Below, in pieces: positions 23,121-34,524 of a stretch of 64,000 nt of DNA. The stretch is taken from the NCBI GenBank assembly GCA_030762935.1, contig CM060890.1, forward strand, positions 63,180,765 to 63,244,764. The letters are read 5' to 3'. Within the stretch, counting starts at the first letter, position 1, and every line of letters starts with the position of its first letter. The position numbers and the translations under genes are program-made. The stretch comes from Hymenopus coronatus (lineage: Eukaryota > Arthropoda > Insecta > Mantodea > Hymenopodidae). The notes beneath the pieces are model-generated. The model was not told where the DNA came from and searched no databases. It worked only from the letters and a program-made list of their open reading frames with translations.

Positions 23121-23914
23121 CATATTCTTAGCACTCGCAACTACTGCGCCCTGCGCCATTTGCAACTTCTCCAACAGAACTCGCAAGCGGGTTGTCTAAC
23201 GCAAGGATGAACCACACGCGCGAACATTCGGTATGAACATCTAGGAAAAACATGCTTAAAAAGGAGGCTAGTAAAATTAATGAAAGATGGGTGATAATAT
23301 GTGTAATACAAATATTAAAAATTTCATAACACAATAAGGTGAATAATCCATTAACAAAGACTCACAGTTGAAATGTCTCAAGGCAGCTACGTTTAACAAC
23401 AAGTTATCGGCGGTACTTCACTGCTTTTAAGTGATTCACAGCCGTTTCTAAATAATATGTAACCACACATGTTCATCAATAAGTTATCATATTATTTATA
23501 AAATAGATATTAAATGTATTCCCTTCTACATTTTCCTATCAGACGTCACCATAGCTGCTGAGATAATGGCTAAAAAAGGATGTTATCATTCCAGTAGGTC
23601 ATTCATTCATTGTACAAAGACAGATAAAAAGTACACATTTTTGTTGAGTAAACGATTATTTAAGCACAAAAAGATTAGAGTTCCGCAGTTTTCGCCACTT
23701 ACAATTCACGCATGGAACGATTAAGACAGTCTTATGAAGTGTTTGCTAGCTAAGAACTAATTTAAAGTCTATTTTCTTTTATGTCTCAACCTGAATAAGT
23801 TTTTCAATTTTAGCTGCTTCATTAAGCATTTAGTTAATCACCATTGGTAAACCTAATATTCTTCATGTAGTGCAGTAACAAATTTGCTACGGCAGCGGTT
23901 AAACTACTCGCACT
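23121..23914. other. No gene seen
   Basis: No landmark. At 23510-23540 GTATTCCCTTCTAC may be a tiny HLE-1 remnant. Confidence 0.45.
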
Positions 23915-24116
23915 TACCTAAACAGCCGGGTTCGATTCCAAGCGACCGCATTTGAGATTTGTGGTGGACAAAGCGACGCAGTGGCGGATTTTCTCCGGGT
24001 TCTCCGGTTTCCCCCGCCATCACATTCCACCGGTGCTCCATCTTCATTCATTTATCATCAGTGTCATTGCCTGCGGTGCCATAAGTAGTTAAGCGGGCGT
24101 TAAACACTATAAAAAG
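23915..24116 (+). mobile_element. SINE-1, head decayed
   Basis: The B box GGGTTCGATTCC (23930) and full body are present: GAGATTTGTGGTGGACAAAG, CCCCCGCCATCAC, CACCGGTGCTCCATC, GGGCGTTAAACACTATAAAA. The A box region is degraded (AACTACTCGCACTTACC). Confidence 0.8.
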
Positions 24117-24599
24117 GACCTGAGCACAAATGCAATTTCCCCGGGAAAAGTGATTTGTTTCAAAAACATCTTTGCACTTCAAAAATATTTTAACCTTACG
24201 TATACGAAAACTAGAACAAAGACGTTAATAAACTTCAATATTCTCATCCAAATCTATATCTGGCTAAAAGTAAACTCTTCGTGTATATAAGGAACTGCAG
24301 AGCTTAGATTTTCCCCAATCTAAGTAAATACAGGTCAGTGGCGGTATTTACTCGGATTTATTCCGTTGATTTCTGCAATTTTTAAACGTACGAAGGCTCA
24401 TCTGTGCTCGTGATATATGGAGCTGGTGGGCCACCTGAAATACATCTTTTAGCCATGGTATGCTTAGTATACCAGCTGCATTATCATATCAATTTTAATT
24501 TTATGACTCCTAGATTATTATTATATTTATTATTATATTTATGATTATTAAAACTGCAGTCATTAAGCTACAATTTTAAAACAATAGTTTGATGTAATA
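24117..24599. other. No gene seen; weak repeat X similarity
   Basis: At 24365-24415 CCGTTGATTTCTGCAATTTT and AAACGTACGAAGG resemble the repeat X region near 58105-58140 and 11453. Confidence 0.35.
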
Positions 24600-24990
24600 T
24601 TACGTGTGACTGCGACGAGTGGACTCTGAATATTAATTACAAAGAAAATTGTTGACAAAAGTAATGGATTATAAGAGGAGATCTGCTACAATATCTACAC
24701 GAGAAAACATTGGAAGGAGATTATAAAAGAAAACAAAAATTTTCAAAACTTCAATTTTAGATTTTATTCAAGAAAAACAATTAAAATGCCATGCGCATGA
24801 TAAAAGAATGGGAGATGAAAGATTATCCAAAAGAATAACAGAGTGGATGCCTCCAAGAAGGAAGAGATAACGAAGTGGATTCAAGAAATTAGACGGACAG
24901 TAATGGATTGAGAAGTCAAGAAAGATTTTTGGTCCAATAGACAGCAAGATTGGAGAAAAGTGATAAGAAGTGCTGTAGTGTGGTATCGGA
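24600..24990 (+). mobile_element. LINE 3' end, C-terminal part of reverse transcriptase ORF (family L-b)
   Basis: One frame from 24664 to a stop at 24868 carries MDYKRRSATISTRENIGRR, then an internal stop, then FIQEKQLKCHAHDKRMGDER and RITEWMPPRRKR. In working members this region reads approximately MDYLRRSARxSRxxRIRN, QLxWYGHVxRM and ExxPxGRRRRGRP. The GHV box has mutated to CHAHD. Similarity continues to about 24985. An ATT repeat follows at 25026, possibly the tail. The family differs from L-a. Confidence 0.7.
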
Positions 24991-25025
24991 AAAGTGTTTT
25001 ACACTGTGAAACATTATATTATTAT

Positions 25026-25028
25026 TGC

Positions 25029-25061
<33 letters not shown>

Positions 25062-25092
25062 TATCATATTATTATTGATTATTATTATTTCA
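25026..25092. repeat. (ATT)n tract
   Basis: Trinucleotide run with a few interruptions, just downstream of the LINE L-b fragment. Confidence 0.9.
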
Positions 25093-25184
25093 CTAGATTG
25101 CCAAATTGAAATTGAATATTATTTATGGACGTTATTTAATTGCTGTGGTTCTCAGAGTACCACTCTATACTGGGCGTGAAATAA

Positions 25185-25358
25185 CGGTTAATTTTGCTCA
25201 GAGGCCTCTCTATCAAGTTTGACGTTCTTTTACGGAACCAACGGCTTTACTTCCCTTCCAAAGGAAGTCATGGAGTATTTTTACGCCCTCCGGGGCTTGA
25301 ACCCACGATCTTGGAAATCAGAGACTAGCATGATACCCCTAAACCACGGAGGACGACA
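25185..25358 (-). mobile_element. SINE-2a, tail truncated
   Basis: The minus strand shows TCGTCCTCCGTGGTTTAGGG (A box), CGTGGGTTCAAGCCCCGGAG (B box), CCTTTGGAAGGGAAGTAAAG and CAGAGAGGCCTCTGAGCAAA-type tail sequence. It is the best-kept head of this family in the window. Confidence 0.75.
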
Positions 25359-26009
25359 CTAGATGGTCAAGCAACAGATTGATGAAAGGGTAGAAGTTAT
25401 GCTTAATTCTACAGACAGTAGGGAAAGACAGCTCGCATAGTGTACGTTTTGCGGCCCGGTAATATAAGAGTAGTTAGCACGACCTTCTAGCAGTTCCAAT
25501 ACATTATTTTATGTTAATGCCGAACTCGTTAACTATTTATCAGAGAAAAATAAAATTGTTTTACAAACGTTATAGTTAGGTACATAAAAATAACTGTTTT
25601 GCTGCAGCGTAACTGAAAAAAGTAATTCTGAGAAAAAATATATTCACCGCAAAGATAAATTCAGAATCAACAGTGCATGCACGCTTTGAAGTTTCGGAGC
25701 AATGATGTGATTTAGTAGTGTTCTGTTAGCTAAAAAATAATCCAACTTATATTACAAAATTGTAACTCAAAATGTTTAATTCTTGGCTCGCATTGCACGA
25801 GCGATACTCATGAGCCTTTTCTCTAAAATATCTGTGTTTAGATACAGGACTTCTCAATTTTAATACGGAATCTCTGGATTCAATGGCATAAAATATATCT
25901 GCCGTAGGTGGTTGCTGAAGTCCGTCATTTTGCAAAAATTTTAATCAGATCATGAATAGCCGGTGCATGGTGTAACTTGATTTTGTATGTCATTTTTCGG
26001 GACTTCTAT
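25359..26009. other. No gene seen
   Basis: Unique AT-rich sequence; short frames only. Confidence 0.45.
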
Positions 26010-26352
26010 AAGCGGCAGGTACTAGGTAGAGAAGGCATTGAATTGCACCCAAAATTCGATACCGATTGCAACGGAAAGATTTGTTTTGAGAGCCCTCTAA
26101 TCCAAAAAATTATTTTCAGAAAAAGGTCCGCGCGCAAGTGTGTCGTAGACAGCATAACTCAAAAACGAAAATTCGGTTAATTAAAAAATTTAGTAGGTAT
26201 TTAAGTTAAGTATATTCCAAGGATGCGATACGAAGATATTCAGGAAAATTCCCCCTATCAAACAAATCTTTACATAGAGCAAGCATCGAAAATTTCGATT
26301 TTCTCAAAAATGGATCTAATGATTTTGATAAAATACTGTATATTAAAGATAT
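26010..26352 (-). mobile_element. HLE-1 copy, left part, split by a tetranucleotide tract
   Basis: The hairpin has mostly decayed (AGGTAGAGAAGGCATTG). The GCACCCAAAATTCGATACCGA block, GGATGCGATACGAAGATATT and the middle block follow up to TATATTAAAGATATC at 26352, where GGAT units begin. Confidence 0.65.
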
Positions 26353-26359
26353 CTGGATG

Positions 26360-26584
26360 GAATGAAATGGGATGGGATGGATGGTTGAACGGATGGGTGG
26401 ATGGATGGATGGATGGATGGATGGATGGATGGATGGATGGATGGATGGATGGATGGATGGATGGATGGATGGATGGATGGATGGATGGATGGATGGATGG
26501 ATGGATGGATGGATGGATGGATGGATGGATGGATGGATGGATGGATGGATGGATGGATGGATGGTTGGATGGATGGATGGATGA
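26360..26584. repeat. (GGAT)n tetranucleotide tract, ~225 bases
   Basis: Almost pure ATGG units from 26400 to 26562 with slightly imperfect edges. MDGW and HPSI repeat frames across it are artefacts. Confidence 0.97.
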
Positions 26585-26884
26585 GCGTGGGAGGGAGGTA
26601 CCCTTCCCTTTATGTGTACATTTTTATATCCTACCAACTTAATGTAAATTAAAACTTCATCAGTTCTATTATTAAGATCCTCTCTTTGGGAGTTTTCCTC
26701 CCCAATTTCTCTTATTTTCCCTGTATAATTACCTAGTCGTTTCAGACATTCTTTCCTATTGTTCTTTCCAAAAGGTTTTTAGTACATCTCTGCCGGTTTT
26801 AATTCCATATTATCTTTCTCCCCATATCGGTTTCCTCGCACTCAATTATACAATGTAAATAGCTATCGACAGTACTACTTAGTA
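26585..26884. other. Unassigned sequence between the two halves of an HLE-1 copy
   Basis: Pyrimidine-rich and not HLE-1. It came in with, or was captured by, the expanding GGAT tract. Confidence 0.45.
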
Positions 26885-27070
26885 GGTATAGATCTTTTGA
26901 TATTTACATGATTCATAAAATATATATCCCGGATTTCTTGGGACTCGCTCCATTCTGAATGACTCAGCATTACTGTTAAGTCCTAATAGACAAAAACTTA
27001 CTAAACAAAAAATATAGATATCGTTAAAGAACATAATTTATATAATATTATAACCACTTCCGTTTAAGAA
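26885..27070 (-). mobile_element. HLE-1 copy, right part of the split element
   Basis: Continues from ATATTTACATGATTCATAAAA through GACAAAAACTTACTAAAC and ATAGATATCGTTAAAGAACA, stopping near 27070. Confidence 0.6.
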
Positions 27071-27071
27071 A

Positions 27072-27490
27072 TGCATATGTGAAAATGCAAACCAACATCA
27101 AGGAGCATCTCGGAATTAAATAATCCGCAAAAAGGGTTTATGTGGCAAAAATTGTATACTTTAACAAGATCTGCACGTATTACGTTATCAAGAGCTTATT
27201 CCTTTCTTACGGTTTACCAGTTAAGTGAAGCCATTCAAAATGAAGAGGTCTTCAAAGATTATTCTCAAAAACTGTTCCATATATTCATTTCATATGTAAT
27301 GAAAAACATCCAAACACATGGTAGTTTAATCAATTTATTTAAAGAGCTATTGTGAAGAAAATCAAAATTTTCGAGAATTTTTTATGTAAAAGGCAGTTTT
27401 AGAATGGTGAAATTTGCTTCAAAAGCTTCATGTCGCAACCTTAGAAGATGCTGAACTTGATATCAAGTTTGGCACTTTCGGCTTTGATGT
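27072..27490 (+). mobile_element. HLE-1 copy in inverted orientation to its neighbour, both ends missing
   Basis: Blocks appear in reverse-complement order: TTAACAAGATCTGCACG, CTTACGGTTTACCAG, GAAGAGGTCTTCAAAG, CATGTCGCAACCTTAGAAG. It ends near GGCACTTTCGGC. Confidence 0.65.
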
Positions 27491-27665
27491 TGTTCTCATT
27501 TACTTACGAACGTTTTACTGAAAATGCTTTATTTATTCATACAAAGTATGTTACTCCTGGTGATACTCCGATCATTATTTTGTATAATACAATTACCTTC
27601 TAGCACATGGTGGAAAAAAGTCATGAAATTGTAAGTTTATGCAGGTAAATTAAGGTTCTTAATCC

Positions 27666-27668
<3 letters not shown>

Positions 27669-27720
<52 letters not shown>
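27669..27720. repeat. (TA)n dinucleotide tract
   Basis: About 26 TA units in a row. Confidence 0.97.
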
Positions 27721-27721
<1 letters not shown>

Positions 27722-28147
27722 CCAATCACAGCTTACGTTTTAATCAATTTTACTGTGTTATCTTTATACATTTTATATATGTTTCTTTTCTTTAGCGCTG
27801 AAATAAAAAGTTTCGCGGATTTTATGATAATATAACGCAACTATGGACCGAGCTTATCGCGTGGCACTTCGAAAGATAAGATTTTTCTGGATGTTGGTTA
27901 CCCCGCCTCCTGCGAACATTATCGAAGTTCCTTAGACTATAGGTATATCGGCGAGCATGTTCTCGAGAATTAGTGAATGAACGAGTTATCATTGAAGTGA
28001 AGTATGGGGTATTACTATGATGTAGGAGTAAGTGATGGTGTGCTTAGCGTGAGAAGTCGATCCTATCACTTCAGTGAATGAAGTGGAGGAAAGAAGAGAT
28101 TGCCTTGCGCGCTATTCATTACTCTGTTACGCGCAAAGAAACGAAAA
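27721..28147. other. No gene seen; slightly CpG-richer at 27835-27980
   Basis: Contains CTTATCGCGTGGCACTTCG and similar; no frame or family match. Confidence 0.4.
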
Positions 28148-28405
28148 GTGAATTGACAATGAAACTAAATTAGATAACACTATAAAGAGGAGGAGACAAG
28201 TGAAACTGGTTTATTTCACAGTAGAAATTGAAGTGACAAGCGAAACTGAATTAAGTCACGCTAGAAAAGTAAACTGACATTTAAAATAGAATAGTTCAAA
28301 CTATAAAGGTGTGGTGACAGATGAAACTGAATTACGTGACACTATAAAATTAAGTTTAAGTGAATTAGGTCACACTTCAAGAGTGAAGTGACAATACAAC
28401 TTCAT
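28148..28405. repeat. Degenerate minisatellite, about six units of ~43 bases
   Basis: Units follow the pattern GTGACAA-TGAAACTGAATTA then GTCACACTATAAAAGTGA, with deletions and substitutions. The GAAACT-AATTA core recurs at about 28159, 28200, 28242 and 28325. Confidence 0.75.
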
Positions 28406-29645
28406 AAAATCACAATATAAATGGCGAATTCGCCTATCATGCATAAAAATATTTCAATTGTTTCTCTCTGTGACTTTTTGACTAAGTACTCTATTTGTTT
28501 TCATTAGAAAAGTATTTCCACCACCTGCTTTATATGACACATTTTCTGGTTTATAAATAGCATCCGCGATTACGATGACAGGCATTCATTTCCTTTCTGG
28601 CAGCGTTTGTATAAACAGCTAATTTTGTAGGTATTTGCTTCTAACCGCTACATCATGAATACAAGTTAATTCCCCTACTCACGCTGCAATTAGTCTTCAC
28701 TAATAATAACTGTTTCACCCTTCTCTTCATCTTGTTTTGGAATTTTTCTTCCTTTGCTTTCCTTCCCTTGCCCCCTCCCCTTTGCAGTGCACTGGGCACT
28801 GTCTTTTAGCCCCATCCTTTTCTTACTTTTTCCCTTGCTTTATTTCACTTTCTTTCTTGCGCCGCAGATTTGAGGAACGTTTATTTCTTCTCTTGCAGGA
28901 AAGGCAATTGGAGATGAGTCTCCCCTTTCTCAACCCTTCTCTTGCTTCACCTTCCCCTTTCCAATTTCAAATCCCAGCGGTCCACTTTAATTCCTTCTAT
29001 TCCTACAGATGAGATTTCTAGCTTTCTCCCTCACGAAACACTAGGGCCACAAGAACATAAAAAGAGAAGGCTTGCTTTCAAGCTGTGGTGCAGTAGGAGC
29101 AAATATTACTTAAAGGCCAGCTCAAGTCAGTAGAAAGGAAGAAACTTCTCCAAAACATCAAGTAAAAATGTCCTCGGAAAACTTCAATGTTCTTTACAAA
29201 ATGTATGTTATTATTCTTCCTCCCAGGGATACAAAGAAAACTTAACTGAATCCTCCCATTATTTTATAGCCAATAGCACTTATCTTTTGTTTCCTCTTTT
29301 GCTCTGTAGTACTCAGCAATTTGTTTTCATTTATTTAAATAAAATGTGCATGAATTAACATAAAGAATAATGTTATTTTACTTTGTTGTAACAATTTAAT
29401 CTATAATACAAGATGTTACGATAGGACCTAACAAATAAAACAACACTAAATTAAATAACAATGAAAAATTCCACAAAAAGATTCTGTTCATACTACACGC
29501 TGCTCACCAAATGAAGGGAGTGAAAAGATTTTTCATTAAAAGTTGAAAGTGAATTTGAATAAAACGTTATTATCTAATTTGAAATTGCTTTTATGCCTTC
29601 TAAAAGCTTTTACTTTAATGTAATTACTGTCTGCAGAAGAGTGGT
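28406..29645. other. 1.2 kb without recognisable gene; pyrimidine-rich at 28690-29000
   Basis: A C/T-rich run gives a 91-codon frame (28737-29012) of low-complexity Phe/Leu/Pro/Ser. Two acceptor-like strings (TTTCTTGCGCCGCAG, TTCTTCTCTTGCAG) lie at about 28850-28900. No exon can be defended. Confidence 0.35.
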
Positions 29646-29646
29646 C

Positions 29647-29870
29647 GGCCGCGCCGTGGCCGAGTGGTTAGACCACATGCCTCTCACCTAGACGACCCGG
29701 GTTCGATCCCCAGCGAACGCATGTGAGATTTGTGGTGGATAAATCGGCGCAGGGGCGGCTTTCTCCGGGTTCTTCGGTTACCCCCGCCATCGCATTCCAC
29801 CACTTCATACCATGCATTTCAGTTTCATCGCCTGCGGTGCCACAAGTACTAAAAGCGGGCGTTAATAGGA
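29647..29870 (+). mobile_element. SINE-1, near full length
   Basis: GGCCGCGCCGTGGCCGAGTG (A box), CGGGTTCGATCCCCAG (B box), GAGATTTGTGGTGGATAAAT, TTCATCGCCTGCGGTGCC, GCGGGCGTTAATAGGATCC. A short deletion removes the CACCGGTGCTCCATC part. Confidence 0.85.
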
Positions 29871-31599
29871 TCCAAAAATGAGGCGTGGTCCGTGTGAAGA
29901 GAGAAGCGATAACTGGGAAGCGAAACATGAAGAGCTAGAGTGATAAGCGAACGCATCCCTTCACAAACAAGTAGTTGCCATGACAACCTGACGTCATATT
30001 CTTACAGATATATGTATGGCTACTACATTGATGAAGAGAAACGTTGGGATAGTTACTACCACCTCAGCTGTTCTACAAGGTCAAAACCCACATACCGAAC
30101 AAAAGGAACAAACTCTGCCACTGAAATTCCATTAGCTAGTTTTCAACCTTCAGTATTGCTGTATACACGTTTGACAATTACAGATGCAATTTTCTCGCTG
30201 GAGAGATGTAGGCAAAAAAGGCGAGATTGATGACTGGGCGACCTACCACACCTATAATTAATATTAACATGAGGAAAGCAAAAATGGCAAGCCTATTGTT
30301 TTGATTTCAAAGCATCTTAGTTTTTTTTAATTTTCATGACTGTGACATTTTCCTAATGTTACCTCCTATTTAGCAACAATAAAATGCATGGAGCGGGAGG
30401 GATTCTCAGATTTCAAGAATATAACACGATCTCTGAATGAACACAAATATTCTGTACAGCATTTAGAACACCAGTTACAGTTCCATATACTTTTAAAGAA
30501 TATACATACAATGTCGGTTTCTCTTAAAGAACATTCAAGCTTACTATTTATTCAGTACAATAAAAAGTTGTACAGTTGTTTTCTGAACTTGTAGTTGAAG
30601 CCGCTTTATTTTTAGGCAAAGAAGAATTGGTCTTTAGGAACCATAACAAAAAGATTTAATTAGACTTGCAGATCTATCGTATTGTAGCATACCCAGTGTG
30701 AGAAAGGAATCACCCCTACACTATGCATACCAGGGGTAGTGGTTTCAGAGGTAGAGCTATTCACGCCTGCGAAAGGGAAGCGGGTGGATTTAAGGTGCAG
30801 GAAGGTGTACCTTTGGTTAGCAAAATTAGGAGTCATAAATAAATACGCAAGGGTGCGAGGAGTCACAGGACTTTTACTGCTAAGAAATAAGGGAGATTAG
30901 GGTTGAGAGAACCCAAGGGTTATCCAACTCTGTTCGACTAACCTGGTACATCGTAGATCTTGCAGTTTACACTTTTAAATAAAACTATGCCTGTCGGTCA
31001 GTATGTCTCACAACGTCAGCAGCTCAGATGAACAAGGCTCTTGTGAACCAGTTATTGAAGCTTACATAATAAATCCCATGCTTATGTCAGCATTGCATCT
31101 AGAGCTGAAACTGGGTCAATTTTATCTCTTATTAAATGAAATATGATTTATTTGGAATGACCATATCAGATACCCTACAATATTAATATCAAAGATTTTC
31201 ACCCCGTTATTAGAACAGCCTGGATTGTATGAAATTGCAATTATAAGGTATAAAGGACAGGATTCGCTACAGAAACCTTCTGGTATATTGTACAATAATT
31301 TCACAAATAACGGGTTAGAAATTAAATAAATAAATAGATAAATTAATTAATTCGTCTTTAGAATTTAAAGAGCTAGCTAGCCAGGAATAGTCGAGTAAAA
31401 CGACATTGTTGTATAATTCCTATTTCATATTTCTTACTTAGTACTTATGATGAGATGGTTATCTACAAGTACTTATACAAGCTCATGTTGTTTTACAGAC
31501 CTTGTCCTCTATGCTACAGGACACTGTATTTAAAATACTCTGTGAAGCAAAAAAGCGATACAAATGAGGCAACCCTTTTGCAAGGCTTTCCACGATGAT
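29871..31599. other. 1.7 kb without recognisable gene
   Basis: A 96-codon plus frame (29940-30230) overlaps a TGACGTCA palindrome at 29989. The product is polar and unrecognised. The rest is AT-rich. Confidence 0.4.
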
Positions 31600-32060
31600 T
31601 TATCGCGAGACTCGAGAAAGTCCGGCTTATATTTCTCCAGCCTCCCATTTATTTTTAGACAGCAATCCACGGCATGAAAGAGAGGGATTAACTGCCCCAG
31701 CATCTGGCGTGAAGGAGGGTGAGACCATCCCCTGATTTACAGACACCTTCTGCCAACCCCATCATCAGCTAGCTGCAACCCTTTCAAATCTCGACTACGG
31801 CATCTCGGTCACAGTTTCGAAGCAGTTGCCGCAAGCGAACGTGCTTTGCGGGAGAATATCGGGTTTGTCGGGCAAATACAGACGATGGGGGTGTCGCATG
31901 ATAGATGCCGAGTTTTCCGAACCAACTGGCCGGCAAATATTACACGATATCACACTAGGCTCCTGGTTTGGGCTCCAGGATGGAGAGGGAGGCCCTAATT
32001 TCCGGGTGCACCAGATGGCACCACTACGGGGTTCGTAGCCAGCATTACTCGTATACATCG
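31600..32060. other. GC-richer island, unassigned
   Basis: About 460 bases near 50% G+C. Overlapping opposite-strand frames of 87 (minus, 31795-32058) and 70 codons (plus, 31826-32038) have no recognisable motif. It could be an unfamiliar transposon piece, an exon or a regulatory island. Confidence 0.25.
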
Positions 32061-32948
32061 ATTCCTACCTTGATTCAACACGCTGTCGCCATGTTGCATC
32101 ACAGGTTGAAACAAAGGGAAACATTTTGGGGAAAATCCATTTAAGCGTTTGCATATGTTGTGTGTTCAAACATATTTAGTTTAATTCCATATAAGGGAAA
32201 TGCCATATGAAAATATAAAAACTACATTCTTAAAAAAAAAAATTGTGTTACACTCACATTACTTTCTATATCTGTTCTATAAACAAACTTCATGCAAAAT
32301 ATTCTTCCTCTTTCTGCATTATGCTAATACACATAAGCATTAGTAGATTGTTCTTATTACTTAATTACTTATAAGTAGAAGGAAACTTAAAGAATGCACC
32401 ATTCTAAAGCGATAGTCAAACGTTTTAAAAGCTGTCGCTATGTGATTATCATTGAAGTTCGCTTCTTTGATTGCCTAGGAATAGAACAAGAGAAACTGTG
32501 TAACTTCCTATCTGAAAAAGTATAAGTACTTTAAAATTGTAGCCAATGACAAGGAATATCTCGGAAACAGTTGCTTCCACAACAAAAATATAAAGGACAT
32601 TAATTGTGTGGTATGATTACATTTTTGTGACCTAAGTTGTCTATCTCTTACGGTTTATGCAAAAAGGTTCGCATACCAGTTATGAAAAGGCATTCAGTAC
32701 GAATGGACTTCAGGGGCTATTCCCAGGAAATTCAAGATATCATGCTATTTATTATGTAAATAGCTTTAATATGAGGTATTTTAATCAAAATCGTTAAAGA
32801 CGTTTTAGATAAAATCAAAAATTTAGAATGTTTTTTCATGTAAAGCAGTTTTGGATGCAGGATTATCTGGAAAATCTTTGTGTCGCATCCTTGGGACATA
32901 CTAAACTTAGATACCCAGTTTGGTATTTGACGAACTTTTAATTTTAGC

Positions 32949-32965
32949 CACACACACACACACAC

Positions 32966-32998
<33 letters not shown>
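32949..32998. repeat. (CA)n microsatellite of an HLE-1 copy
   Basis: About 25 CA units with one CG interruption; the tract is interrupted by SINE-1. Confidence 0.95.
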
Positions 32999-32999
32999 G

Positions 33000-33242
33000 G
33001 GCCGCGCCGTGGCCGAGTGGTTAGACCACTCGACTCTCACCTAGACGGCCGGGGTTCGATCCCAAGCGACCGCAAGTGAGATTTGTGGTGGACAAAGCGG
33101 CGCTGGGGCGGGTTTTCTCCGGGTACTCCAATTTCCCCCGCCATCGCATTCCACCGGTGCTCCATCATCATTCATGTATCATCAGTGTCACCGCCTGCGG
33201 TGACATAAGTAGTTAAAGCGGGCGTTAAACACTACAAAAAAA
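33000..33242 (+). mobile_element. SINE-1, full length, with target-site duplication
   Basis: The reference copy. GCCGCGCCGTGGCCGAGTGG starts it, with the A box at about 33010-33020 and B box GGTTCGATCCC at 33053-33063. The body ends GGGCGTTAAACACTACAAAA. CACACACACAG flanks both sides, consistent with target-primed insertion into the CA tract. Confidence 0.9.
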
Positions 33243-33295
33243 ACCACACACACAGACCATATTATAAAAAATGCTTTTTCAACCCAAGGATTATT

Positions 33296-33785
33296 CAGAT
33301 ACTTTCTCTGGATATTCCGCAACAAACTATTCTTATAATAGCATATCCTTTTACGCGCTTCAAGCTAAATCAACATAAGCATTAGCAGAAATAGTCTTAT
33401 TACTTGTTTCTTTGCAGATACAAGGGAATAAACTAGGCTAAAGCCATAGTCAAATCTTTAAGTTGAAATTGATGTAGTTGAAATTTCGTTCACCTTGCAC
33501 GACCAGGATGAAAAGAAAGGGGAAAAATGCATAATGATGTTTGAAAGCGCATAACTACGTATTTCCCATTTGAGAAAGTAGACTTATTTGAAAATTTAAA
33601 CCAATAACATTTTTTAAGTTCTTGGAAATAGTTAACTCCATAAAAGCAAATAAGAAAAACCCAGATTACATTAATTGTGTGTTTTAAAGTATCTACATTT
33701 TTTGAAGAATGAAGAGGCCTTAAGAGCCTATTCCCAGAAAACTCTAAATATAACATTTATTTGTGATGAAAATATATTAAACACA
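33296..33785 (+). mobile_element. HLE-1 copy abutting the previous one head to tail
   Basis: It starts GATACTTTCTCTGGATA and CGCAACAAACTATTCTTA, then ATTAGCAGAAATAGTC. It ends in the middle block near GATGAAAATATATTAAAC. It lacks the outer ATCTGATGTG and everything past the middle. Confidence 0.65.
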
Positions 33786-34394
33786 AAAATGCTTTCATGG
33801 GCAGCGAGTATACGTTGAAATTTTAAAATAGTTTTAATATTAAAAATAAACTTACAAAATAATGATTTATATATGTATTTCATCAGTAGCAATTGCTGTG
33901 GATAATGTTATTCTTCTCCTTCAGTTAGTGTTTTATTTATTTATCAAAATATTTATCGTTGTATGTTTTACACTTTTTATATATTGATTCTTTGTAAACA
34001 AATTAGATTTGCCGCAGTCACACGATTCTCTCTGTGCACTCGTTTATAGAAAACATCATTCTTCATCTCAACTGTGGGAAGGTCTACACAAAGAAGTTCC
34101 TGGCCCTTTGTGCTTCCATCGTGACCCCTGGGAGGAAGGGATGAGCTGAGAGACCTGAAGATCCATATGTCAACGCGAAAGCATGATAGGGTCTCTGAAA
34201 TTTTCTGATAATTTCTCGGTCACCCGGCTCACCCTCTTAAGCTCATGAAGCCCCAGCGGCACTCCAAAGGAGCGCCCAACCCATAGATTCCAAAGGGAGC
34301 CAACGCTGAAACAGATAACAAACTGAAGGTATGGCTATATAAGAGGAGATGAAACAGCCCAAAATTTGCCTGCCAACCCAGGGAGCCCAGAAAA
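33786..34394. other. No gene seen
   Basis: Contains a GC-richer part at 34070-34394 that may be the 3' body of the tRNA-like sequence at 34395. Confidence 0.35.
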
Positions 34395-34475
34395 ATGTAT
34401 GCCACAGCGGCCAACCACCAAGGCTCGAATTTGGGACATACTGGCACAGTTTTCCCCTGAGCCACCTTCCTGCTA
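34395..34475 (-). mobile_element. tRNA-like sequence, probable SINE head
   Basis: On the minus strand AGGTGGCTCAGGGGAAAACT (A-box-like) is followed by CAAATTCGAGCCTTGG (B-box-like). The body to its left is unclassified. Confidence 0.35.
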
Positions 34476-34524
34476 AATACTACTAGACATAACTTTAATT
34501 ACACATTTATATTTTTCTACTCTT

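Larger units (their letters stand above)
32233..33290 (+). mobile_element. HLE-1 copy carrying an inserted SINE-1, hairpin end lost
   Basis: Starts near TTGTGTTACACTCACATTAC and runs through all middle blocks to a CA tract (32949-32998). It resumes after the SINE at CCACACACACAGACC and keeps only AAAAATGCTTTTTCAACCC before the next copy begins at 33296. Confidence 0.75.

Noticed and set aside
26400..26584. CRISPR-like or other regularly spaced array
   Set aside because: Continuous tetranucleotide repeats without spacers, in a eukaryotic genome.
26206..26652. Frames of 139-143 codons with MDGW or HPSI repeats
   Set aside because: Pure product of the GGAT tetranucleotide tract.
28737..29012. 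A 91-codon exon with nearby acceptor-like strings
   Set aside because: Low-complexity product of a pyrimidine-rich tract, which also creates acceptor-like strings by chance.
33001..33075. Possible Ser/Leu tRNA gene
   Set aside because: Good A and B boxes but no cloverleaf completion, and the same sequence continues into a repeated SINE body in several places.
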